Positions 1 through 4,897 of a stretch of 5,243 nucleotides of DNA are shown in pieces (the stretch's first letter is position 1; the number at the start of each line of letters is the position of its first letter). The notes beneath the pieces were generated by a model. The model was not told the origin of the DNA, ran no database searches, and worked only from the letters and a program-made list of their open reading frames with translations. Position numbers and translations under genes: made by a program. The stretch comes from an uncultured Eubacterium sp. (lineage in GTDB: Bacteria > Bacillota > Clostridia > Lachnospirales > Lachnospiraceae): positions 1 to 5,243 of the forward strand of contig CAJGDH010000138.1 of assembly GCA_904502145.1 (NCBI GenBank), written 5' to 3'.

Positions 1-1125
1 CATACCAACCCCACACTGGGTCTGGTGAAGGAACTGACGGAGGCCGGTCATAAGATCTATTATTTCTCCTTTGAGGATTTCCGGGAGAAGATTGAGAAGG
101 CAGGGGCTACCTTCATCGGATGTGACGGATATGATTTCGAGATGGAGGACAAAGAAAATGCAGACCGGGTTGGGAAGGATAAGGCTTTTGCCTCGGAACT
201 CCTGGTTTCTTCGACCCTGGCCCTTGACCAGATGACGGGAGAGAAGATCCGGGAGATCAGGCCGGACCTGATCGTATCGGATTCCGTTGCTTTCTGGGGC
301 AAACTGGTGGCCATGAAATACCGGATACCCTATGTATCTTCCACCACCACATTTGCTTTTAACCGGTATTCCGCCGGCTACATGAAGCATGGGTTGGGGG
401 AGACGGTCAAGATGCTCCTCACCATGCCAAAGATCAACAAACAGATCAAAAGGCTGCGGGAGAAGGGTTATCCGGTGAAGGGATTTCTGGAGATCGTCCA
501 GAATGATAATGAGACCAACACCATCGTCTATACCTCAAAATATTTCCAGCCCCGTTCGGAGACCTTCTCCGACCGGTATCATTTCATCGGGCCATCCATC
601 CGGCCGGTGGAAAAACCCATGGAGAAGACCCGGGAGAAAACCGTCTATATATCCATGGGAACCGTCAACCAGAACAGGGAATTCTACCGCAACTGTATCC
701 GGGCCATGGCCGGGACCGACTGGCAGGTGATCATCTCCATGGGAACCAACCATGAGCATTTCGGAAAGCTCCCGGACAATATCCAGGTCTATGAATCCGT
801 GGACCAGATGGCGGTCCTGTCCATCGCTGATGCCTTCATCACCCACTGCGGCATGAATTCCGCCTCGGAAGGATTATATTTCCGGGTGCCCCTGGTCCTC
901 TTTCCCCAGACGCCGGAGCAGGGGGCGGTGGCAAAAAGGACGGAAGAGCTGGGAGCAGGTATCCGGCTTCAGTCCATCTCCGAAGAAAATATATTAAAAG
1001 CTGTGACGACGGTACTGGAAGACCCCTCTTATAAAGAAGGAGCGGACCGGATCTCCGACAGTTTCCGGGCATGCGGAGGCCGGGCTGAGGCCAGAGCTTT
1101 TCTGGAAGAGCTGGCGGGTGAATAA
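1..1125 (+). CDS. YjiC/MGT-type UDP-glycosyltransferase, 5'-truncated by window edge
   Basis: This is a GT-B fold, GT1-family glycosyltransferase of the macrolide/YjiC type, a cytosolic enzyme moving a sugar from a nucleotide-sugar donor to a small hydrophobic acceptor. The frame is open from base 1, and its first residues read HTNPTLGL, the family's N-terminal GHxNPxL motif. The true start is therefore upstream, and the GTG at 25 is not the start. About 374 residues are visible against roughly 390-400 for the family, so some 15-20 are missing. The first His aligns with the catalytic His of OleD-type enzymes (by recall). Other marks, counted from base 1, are the interdomain segment YHFIGPS, the ISMGT strand opening the C-terminal domain, and the donor-binding block FITHCGMNS (His282) through PQTPEQ (Glu306-Gln307) to ELGAG. 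HCG replaces the usual HGG/HAG. The acceptor cannot be told from sequence. No clear terminator follows the gene. Confidence 0.9.
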   Translation, partial: HTNPTLGLVKELTEAGHKIYYFSFEDFREKIEKAGATFIGCDGYDFEMEDKENADRVGKDKAFASELLVSSTLALDQMTGEKIREIRPDLIVSDSVAFWGKLVAMKYRIPYVSSTTTFAFNRYSAGYMKHGLGETVKMLLTMPKINKQIKRLREKGYPVKGFLEIVQNDNETNTIVYTSKYFQPRSETFSDRYHFIGPSIRPVEKPMEKTREKTVYISMGTVNQNREFYRNCIRAMAGTDWQVIISMGTNHEHFGKLPDNIQVYESVDQMAVLSIADAFITHCGMNSASEGLYFRVPLVLFPQTPEQGAVAKRTEELGAGIRLQSISEENILKAVTTVLEDPSYKEGADRISDSFRACGGRAEARAFLEELAGE

Positions 1126-1198
1126 TGCCGGAAGGATAATTTCATAAACCTCCGAATCTATAAGGAATACTTTGGATATGCCCACTTAATTATGGCGG

Positions 1199-1255
1199 AA
1201 TCTGATAAAATACTTGCATATAGCCCTGGAAATTGCTATAATAATTTATCAGGTT
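1199..1255. promoter_or_regulatory. Inverted repeat bracketing the ABC-operon promoter (candidate operator)
   Basis: The arm AATCTGATAAA (1199-1209) is matched by the inverted arm TTTATCAGGTT (1245-1255). Eight contiguous base pairs (CTGATAAA/TTTATCAG) are perfect, and the outer three pair with one G-T wobble. The 35 bp between the arms hold the whole -35 and -10. The right arm covers the expected transcription start. Starts of the two arms are 46 bp apart, about four to five helical turns. The left arm lies upstream of the start site, so an RNA hairpin from this promoter is not possible, and a DNA-binding regulator is the simpler reading. I do not recognise the box as a known regulator's site. 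Confidence 0.5.
1214..1242 (+). promoter_or_regulatory. Sigma-A promoter for the amino acid ABC operon
   Basis: The -35 is TTGCAT (1214-1219), followed by a 17-bp spacer and a perfect -10 TATAAT (1237-1242). A TG one base before the -10 (1234-1235) makes it an extended -10. Transcription should start near 1248-1250, giving an untranslated leader of about 63 nt before the ATG at 1312. This is one of the clearest signals in the window and is suited to high expression of a binding protein. Confidence 0.85.
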
Positions 1256-1256
1256 A

Positions 1257-1275
1257 AAGCAACTGACTAAGCAAC
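1257..1275 (+). repeat. Short direct repeat AAGCAAC in the operon leader
   Basis: AAGCAAC occurs at 1257-1263 and again at 1269-1275, a 12-bp period, just inside the predicted transcript start. It could be chance, a regulator contact repeated on the helix, or a leader RNA element. Nothing else in the sequence decides between these. Confidence 0.3.
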
Positions 1276-1298
1276 GGCATTTCGTATCATGAAAGAAT

Positions 1299-1304
1299 GG
1301 AGGG
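1299..1304 (+). promoter_or_regulatory. Ribosome binding site that sets the binding-protein start
   Basis: GGAGGG lies 7 nt before the ATG at 1312. The in-frame ATG at 1297 overlaps this Shine-Dalgarno sequence and has none of its own. The 1312 start also gives a normal lipoprotein signal beginning MKRMKKM. Confidence 0.85.
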
Positions 1305-1311
1305 AATTGAG

Positions 1312-2100
1312 ATGAAAAGAATGAAAAAGATGCTCGTACTGGCATTAGGTACAGTAATGATGATCAGTCTTCTTGCCGGTTGTTCAGGTGGAGAGAAGAA
1401 AGCTGATAACGGCGGAAAAACATGGGTGATCGCAACTGATACCGTATTCAAACCCTTTGAGTACACCGACGCGGACGGCAATTTCGTAGGTATCGACGTG
1501 GACCTTCTGGCAGCTATCGCCGAGGACCAGGGCTTCAATTATGAGCTTAAGAGCCTTGGATGGGATTCAGCAATCGCTGCATGCCAGTCCAAACAGGCTG
1601 ACGGAATGATCGCCGGCGCTTCCATCACCGATGAGAGAAAGGAAAGCGGCTGGATCTTCTCCGACGGTTATTACAACGCGACACAGAGTATGGCAGTTAT
1701 GGCAGACTCCGACATCCAGGGATTTGAAGATCTTAAGGGCAAGACCGTTGCCGTTAAGATCGGAACCATGGGCGCATCCTATGCGGAAAGCCTTGCAGAC
1801 CAGTACGGATTTACGATCTCTTCCGTGGAAGATTCTCCCACCATGTATCAGAAGGTGACCGGCGGACAGGCTGTCGGATGCTTCGAGGATACACCGATCA
1901 TGCTGACCGCCATCAAGGAAGGCGGAAAAGATCTTCCCCTGAAGGTTCTTGAGAACACAGCCAACGAGGGTGCTGATTACGGCTTCGCAATCTTCAACGA
2001 AGAGAATCAGGAACTGATCGATATGTTCAATGCAGGACTGAAATCGATCAAAGATAACGGAAAATATGATGAGATCGTCAACAAATATCTGGGAGAATAA
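1312..2100 (+). CDS. Amino acid ABC transporter substrate-binding lipoprotein (GlnH-like)
   Basis: This is the 262-residue extracellular receptor of a polar amino acid uptake system, anchored to the outer face of the membrane by lipid. The N-terminus has basic residues, a hydrophobic stretch and the lipobox LAGC with Cys24 as the predicted lipidated residue. A short Gly/Lys-rich linker leads to a family 3 periplasmic-binding-protein fold. Comparing with remembered E. coli GlnH, the block ATDTVFKPFEY carries the pocket Asp (Asp43), AGASITDERK carries the carboxylate-binding Arg (Arg109), VAVKIGT carries Lys149, and FEDTP carries the ammonium-binding Asp (Asp193). GlnH has Thr at the Ser104 position and His at the Glu192 position, so the side-chain specificity may differ from glutamine. 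The ligand is not settled: glutamine, another polar amino acid or cystine-like compounds are possible. It heads the operon with permease and ATPase genes downstream, behind a strong promoter, and its mRNA may end at the hairpin near 2180-2237. Confidence 0.93.
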   Translation: MKRMKKMLVLALGTVMMISLLAGCSGGEKKADNGGKTWVIATDTVFKPFEYTDADGNFVGIDVDLLAAIAEDQGFNYELKSLGWDSAIAACQSKQADGMIAGASITDERKESGWIFSDGYYNATQSMAVMADSDIQGFEDLKGKTVAVKIGTMGASYAESLADQYGFTISSVEDSPTMYQKVTGGQAVGCFEDTPIMLTAIKEGGKDLPLKVLENTANEGADYGFAIFNEENQELIDMFNAGLKSIKDNGKYDEIVNKYLGE

Positions 2101-2158
2101 TTAAAAGGAATAAAACCAGGACAGATCTGAAAAGAAACGTTGATGACATGTAATCTCA

Positions 2159-2171
2159 TCTGATCATCAGA
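2159..2171. repeat. 13-bp dyad TCTGAT-C-ATCAGA in the binding-protein/permease gap
   Basis: A perfect 6-1-6 inverted repeat lies just ahead of the terminator-like hairpin. Its left part, ATCTGAT (2158-2164), matches the left operator arm at 1200-1206 exactly over 7 bp. A one-base centre is too tight for an RNA hairpin without opening inner pairs, so a protein site is possible. A chance origin is also possible. Confidence 0.3.
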
Positions 2172-2178
2172 GAAAGAC

Positions 2179-2237
2179 AGGCTGCCGCATTCAGAATGCT
2201 CAGGATCGTGGAAAGCATCTGAAAACGGCAGCTTTTT
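2179..2237 (+). terminator. Intrinsic terminator or attenuator between binding-protein and permease genes
   Basis: The arm GCTGCCG (2181-2187) pairs with CGGCAGC (2226-2232). After a 2x2 internal loop, TTCAG (2190-2194) pairs with CTGAA (2219-2223), and beyond a bulged A, ATGCT (2196-2200) pairs with AGCAT (2214-2218), closing a 13-nt loop. A-G at 2179-2180 can extend the base of the stem. TTTTT (2233-2237) follows at once. Since permease and ATPase continue on the same strand with no clear promoter between, partial termination is the likely job. It would give more receptor mRNA than transporter mRNA, as in many ABC import operons. The hairpin could also protect the upstream mRNA 3' end after processing. 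Confidence 0.8.
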
Positions 2238-2257
2238 CCTTACAGAAACAGGACAGA

Positions 2258-2263
2258 AAGGGG
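2258..2263 (+). promoter_or_regulatory. Ribosome binding site supporting a TTG start for the permease
   Basis: AAGGGG sits 11 nt before TTG at 2275. There is no ATG in this frame between the hairpin and 2275, and the next in-frame ATG (2320, MGQT) would cut into the first membrane segment. The TTG start is therefore preferred although its spacing is a little long. Confidence 0.6.
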
Positions 2264-2274
2264 TTGGATCACCT

Positions 2275-2952
2275 TTGATCAACATTATCACACAATACGG
2301 AGGCCTCCTGCTGGCGGCCATGGGCCAGACATTGCTGCTCGCTCTGTTCGGCCTGTTTTTTGCCTGTATACTGGGTCTGATCTTCGGAATGCTGAGTGTA
2401 CTGAGGAATAAAGTGTGCAATATCATTGCCATGATCTTCGTCGATGTGATCAGGGGTGTCCCCATGATCGTTCTTGCCTACTTTATCTATTTCGGTATTC
2501 CCTACGGATTCAACAACATCTTACACATAAACCTGACGCTGACGGCTCTGCAGGCAGGTACAGCCTGTCTTGCCTTGAACTGCGGCGCCTACATGGCGGA
2601 GATCATCCGTGCCGGTATCCAGTCCGTGGATCCCGGCCAGATGGAGGCAGCCAGAAGTCTGGGCCTGCCCTACTGGCGGTCCATGCAGAGGGTAGTCCTG
2701 CCCCAGGCGATCCGCACCATGATCCCCAGCATCATCAACCAGTTCATCATCACCCTGAAGGACACCTCGATCCTGTCCGTCATCGGGTTCCCGGAACTGG
2801 TCAACACCGCCAAAAACGTGGTGTCCATCACCTTTCAATCCCTGCAGGTCTGGGCAGTGGTCGCAGTCATGTACCTGATCGTCATCCTTGCCCTGTCCAA
2901 GCTGGCCAAGAAACTGGAGAGGAGGCTGAACCATGGCAGAAGACATGTCTAA
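2275..2952 (+). CDS. Amino acid ABC transporter permease (HisM/GlnP family)
   Basis: This 225-residue integral membrane subunit probably works as a homodimer with two copies of the ATPase encoded next to it, taking amino acid from the lipoprotein receptor. About five hydrophobic segments can be seen, near residues 10-35, 45-70, 78-100, 145-170 and 186-210. The N-terminal MGQTLLLALFG segment and the RGVPMIVLAYFIYFG block are typical of the His/Glu/Gln/Arg/opine permease family. The cytoplasmic coupling loop has the family EAA motif, EAARSLG from Glu124 to Gly130, continuing to VVLPQ (Leu142-Pro143), which docks on the ATPase. The length matches the family. The start is TTG, chosen on ribosome-site spacing and the need to keep the first membrane segment. 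The 3' end overlaps the ATPase gene by 20 bp, pointing to coupled translation. The large gap and hairpin upstream suggest lower expression than the receptor. Confidence 0.93.
   Translation: MINIITQYGGLLLAAMGQTLLLALFGLFFACILGLIFGMLSVLRNKVCNIIAMIFVDVIRGVPMIVLAYFIYFGIPYGFNNILHINLTLTALQAGTACLALNCGAYMAEIIRAGIQSVDPGQMEAARSLGLPYWRSMQRVVLPQAIRTMIPSIINQFIITLKDTSILSVIGFPELVNTAKNVVSITFQSLQVWAVVAVMYLIVILALSKLAKKLERRLNHGRRHV
2921..2925 (+). promoter_or_regulatory. Ribosome binding site that sets the ATPase start inside the permease gene
   Basis: GGAGG, preceded by GGAGA, lies 7 nt before ATG at 2933, within the last permease codons. This favours 2933 over the in-frame ATGs at 2945 and 2954, although the conserved ABC fold only begins near KIHVSHL. 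Confidence 0.75.
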
Positions 2953-3679
2953 TATGAAGATCCATGTATCTCATCTTCGCAAATGTTTCGGAAAACTGGA
3001 AGTTCTGAAGGATGTCAACGCGGATATCCGGCCGGGTGAAGTCGTGGTCATCATCGGCCCCTCCGGATCCGGCAAATCCACTTTTTTACGCTGCCTGAAC
3101 CGGCTGGAGGAGATTACATCCGGGACGGTGGTGGTAGACGGTTTTGACATCACCGATAAAGAGACGGACATCAACAAGGTCCGGGAAAATATCGGAATGG
3201 TATTCCAGCATTTCAACCTCTTCAACAACATGAACGTGGTCCGCAATCTGATGCTGGCCCCGGTGGACCTGAAGAAAGCTACCCCGGAGGAGGCGGAAGA
3301 AAGGGCCGACAAGATGCTCAAGAGAGTCGGGATGGAGGATAAGAAGGAAGCTTATCACTACCAGCTGTCCGGCGGACAGAAGCAGAGGGTAGCCATCGCC
3401 AGAGCTCTCTGCATGAATCCGGATATCATGCTCTTCGACGAGCCGACATCCGCCCTGGACCCCGAGATGGTCGGGGAGGTACTTGCGGTAATGAAGCAGC
3501 TTGCCTTTGACGGAATGACCATGGTGATCGTCACCCACGAGATGGGCTTCGCCCGGGAAGTGGCGGACAGAGTACTTTTCATGGACAGCGGGATCATCGT
3601 GGAAGAGGGCACTCCCGAGGAGGTCTTCGACCATCCAAAGCAACCCAGAACCATCGATTTCCTCAGCAAAGTACTGTGA
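2933..3679 (+). CDS. Amino acid ABC transporter ATP-binding protein (GlnQ-like)
   Basis: This 248-residue cytoplasmic ATPase powers amino acid import by the neighbouring permease and lipoprotein. All nucleotide-binding motifs are intact: Walker A GPSGSGKST (residues 42-50), Q-loop VFQHFNLF (Gln92), ABC signature LSGGQKQR (145-152), Walker B IMLFDEP with catalytic Glu170, D-loop SALDP, and H-loop VTHEMGFA (His202). The FQHFNLF and THEMGFAREVADRV wording is that of the polar amino acid subfamily (GlnQ, HisP, ArtP). The length is normal and there is no C-terminal regulatory domain of the MetN type. Overlap with the permease gene and a ribosome site within it indicate translational coupling. The last six codons and stop (FLSKVL) form the first copy of a 21-bp tandem repeat that continues past the stop, which is unusual for this family. 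Confidence 0.96.
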   Translation: MAEDMSNMKIHVSHLRKCFGKLEVLKDVNADIRPGEVVVIIGPSGSGKSTFLRCLNRLEEITSGTVVVDGFDITDKETDINKVRENIGMVFQHFNLFNNMNVVRNLMLAPVDLKKATPEEAEERADKMLKRVGMEDKKEAYHYQLSGGQKQRVAIARALCMNPDIMLFDEPTSALDPEMVGEVLAVMKQLAFDGMTMVIVTHEMGFAREVADRVLFMDSGIIVEEGTPEEVFDHPKQPRTIDFLSKVL

Positions 3680-3721
3680 TTTTTCAGCAAAGTACTGTAA
3701 TTTTTCACTAAAGTACTGTGA
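3659..3721 (+). repeat. Three 21-bp tandem repeats spanning the ATPase stop codon
   Basis: Copies lie at 3659-3679, 3680-3700 and 3701-3721, each with the core CAAAGTACTGT or TAAAGTACTGT preceded by a pyrimidine run. Copy 1 is the ATPase C-terminus. Read in the same frame, each copy would encode six residues and a stop: FLSKVL-TGA, FFSKVL-TAA and FFTKVL-TGA. Copies 2 and 3 differ from copy 1 and each other at only a few positions. Tandem duplication of the gene end is the simplest origin. The repeats lie between the stop and the terminator hairpin, so they would be transcribed as 3' untranslated RNA. Confidence 0.9.
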
Positions 3722-3759
3722 CAGCACAAGAATATCGAATCAAATTAAAAAAGAGAATC

Positions 3760-3797
3760 ACGCCTGCCCCTGAATATTCCATGGGACAGGCGTTTTT
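3760..3797 (+). terminator. Intrinsic terminator of the ABC transporter operon
   Basis: The arm ACGCCTG (3760-3766) pairs with CAGGCGT (3787-3793). After one C-A mismatch, CCC pairs with GGG (3768-3770 with 3783-3785), closing a loop of about 12 nt that contains GAATATTC. The hairpin runs straight into TTTTT (3793-3797). An A-rich tract lies upstream, so weak termination in the other direction is possible, although no minus-strand gene converges here. Confidence 0.9.
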
Positions 3798-3821
3798 GTA
3801 CATTTCCTAACGGGAGAGTTC

Positions 3822-3830
3822 TGCTATAAT
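3822..3830 (+). promoter_or_regulatory. Extended -10 promoter for the oxidoreductase/phosphoesterase unit
   Basis: TGCTATAAT (3822-3830) is a perfect TG-extended -10, identical to the nine bases of the ABC-operon promoter at 1234-1242. There is no good -35: TTTCCT (3803-3808, 16-bp spacer) is poor, and TTGTAC (3796-3801) is 23 bp away, too far. It is placed correctly, just past the operon terminator and about 55 nt before the next ribosome site. Transcription should start near 3837. Confidence 0.65.
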
Positions 3831-3864
3831 GGAGGACAAGAAGGAGAAAAACAGGCAATAAACC

Positions 3865-3878
3865 GGACCTATGGGTCC
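3865..3878 (+). other. Small hairpin next to the oxidoreductase ribosome site
   Basis: GGACC (3865-3869) can pair with GGTCC (3874-3878) around the tetraloop TATG. The stem ends two bases before the Shine-Dalgarno GGGAGGG (3880-3886), which lies 6 nt before the ATG at 3893. It may affect ribosome access, but it is short and no riboswitch family is recognised. Confidence 0.35.
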
Positions 3879-3892
3879 TGGGAGGGTAATAT

Positions 3893-4897
3893 ATGCTTGA
3901 ACAAGGAATAAAGATCGGGAAAATGGAACTGGCCAACCGTCTGGTCATGGCACCTCTGTGCCTGGATAAATCAGACCGGGGCAGGGTATCGGATGCCCTG
4001 CTTACACACTACGACGAACGGACCCGTGAGGGCTGTGTCGGCCTGGCGGTCATTGAACATTGTTTTGTGCGGGAGGACGGCAGATTCAGCAAGAATCAGC
4101 TCTCCATCGCCCGGGATGAGGATGTGGCAGGCTTCAGGAAGCTGGCGGATACCATCCATAAAAACGGCTGCAAGACCATCGTTCAGATCTCCCATGCAGG
4201 GGGAGCTGTTCTTCAGGGAATGTATGACGGGGATGCCATCAGTCCCAGCGGGATCGCCAACCCCATCTGGAAGAAGCAGCGGGGGGAACTGGCTCCCTCA
4301 AGGGCCATGACCAAAGAAGATATCAGGGAGATCATCGAATGCTTTGTGAAAGCGGCACTGAGGGTGAAAGCTGCCGGTTTTGACGGGGTGATGATCCACT
4401 CGGCCCACGGCTACCTTCTGAATCAGTTTTATTCCCCGCTGACCAACAAACGGACCGACGATTACAGCGGCTCCACCCTGGAGGGAAGAACCCTGCTGAC
4501 CCGTCAGATCATCCGGGCTGTCCGGATGGTGGTGGGGGAGGATTTCCCCCTGGTCCTGCGGTTTGGCGGATGTGATTATGCGGCAGGCGGAAGCCTGATC
4601 GGAGATGCGGTCCGGGCTGCCCTGATGTACCAGGAAGCAGGGATCGATGCCATCGATATGTCCGGAGGACTTTGCTTCTTTACCCGTGAGGGAAGAAATG
4701 ATCCGGGATACTTCTCCGACTTGTCCGGACCGGTGAAGCAAGAAGTTTCCATTCCGGTTATCCTGGCGGGAGGCGTGAAGACCCGGGAGGATGCGGAGAA
4801 ACTGCTGGCTGACGGCAAAGCGGATCTGATCTCCGTGGGCCGTGCCCTGGCGGCAGATCCGGGCTGGGCCAGGAAGATATGGAGTCAGGACAGATGA
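3893..4897 (+). CDS. Old Yellow Enzyme-family NAD(P)H:flavin oxidoreductase, single domain
   Basis: This 334-residue TIM-barrel FMN enzyme would reduce activated C=C bonds, such as enones, with NAD(P)H in the cytoplasm. The order of motifs follows YqjM-type OYEs: ANRLVMAPLC at residues 14-23, with Cys23 where YqjM has its redox-tuning Cys; QISHAG at 98-103; the substrate-binding pair in HSAHGYL (His169 and His172); LNQFYSP and NKRTDDYSGS; LRFGG with Arg223; and the FMN-phosphate strands AGGVKT and SVGRAL (Arg317). Members usually read DEYGGSPENR where this protein has DDYSGSTLEGR. The gene stops at OYE-domain length, so the C-terminal 4Fe-4S and FAD/NAD domains of 2,4-dienoyl-CoA or bile-acid reductases (BaiCD/BaiH type) are absent. 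The start is fixed by GGGAGGG 6 nt upstream. The stop overlaps the next start by ATGA. The physiological substrate is unknown. Confidence 0.92.
   Translation: MLEQGIKIGKMELANRLVMAPLCLDKSDRGRVSDALLTHYDERTREGCVGLAVIEHCFVREDGRFSKNQLSIARDEDVAGFRKLADTIHKNGCKTIVQISHAGGAVLQGMYDGDAISPSGIANPIWKKQRGELAPSRAMTKEDIREIIECFVKAALRVKAAGFDGVMIHSAHGYLLNQFYSPLTNKRTDDYSGSTLEGRTLLTRQIIRAVRMVVGEDFPLVLRFGGCDYAAGGSLIGDAVRAALMYQEAGIDAIDMSGGLCFFTREGRNDPGYFSDLSGPVKQEVSIPVILAGGVKTREDAEKLLADGKADLISVGRALAADPGWARKIWSQDR

Noticed and set aside
25..27. GTG as the start of the glycosyltransferase
   Set aside because: The frame is open to base 1 and the preceding codons read the conserved family motif HTNPTLGL, so the gene begins outside the window.
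1129..1154. Stem CGGA(A)GG / CCTCCG as a terminator for the glycosyltransferase gene
   Set aside because: It has only six pairs with a bulge, a 13-nt loop and no following T-tract, so it was not called.
1289..1315. Eight-codon mini-ORF (MKEWRELR) whose TGA overlaps the receptor ATG as ATGA
   Set aside because: It has no Shine-Dalgarno sequence and no biased composition such as a run of one amino acid. The overlap is likely incidental to the GGAGGG ribosome site.
2415..2957. A 180-residue plus-strand frame inside the permease gene
   Set aside because: It is an out-of-frame shadow rich in His, Pro and Arg with no family features. The permease frame carries the EAA motif and membrane segments.
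3680..3721. CRISPR-like or REP-type array
   Set aside because: The units are directly abutting with no unique spacers and only three copies, one being coding sequence.
3086..3729. Minus-strand open frames over the ATPase end with apparent 7-residue repeats (QYFAEKS and STLLKNH types)
   Set aside because: The heptads are only the antisense reading of the 21-bp DNA repeat, and the rest is the shadow of an intact ATPase gene. There is no minus-strand ribosome site.
3796..3801. TTGTAC as the -35 of the oxidoreductase promoter
   Set aside because: The spacer to TATAAT is 23 bp, too long for sigma-A. It also overlaps the terminator T-tract.
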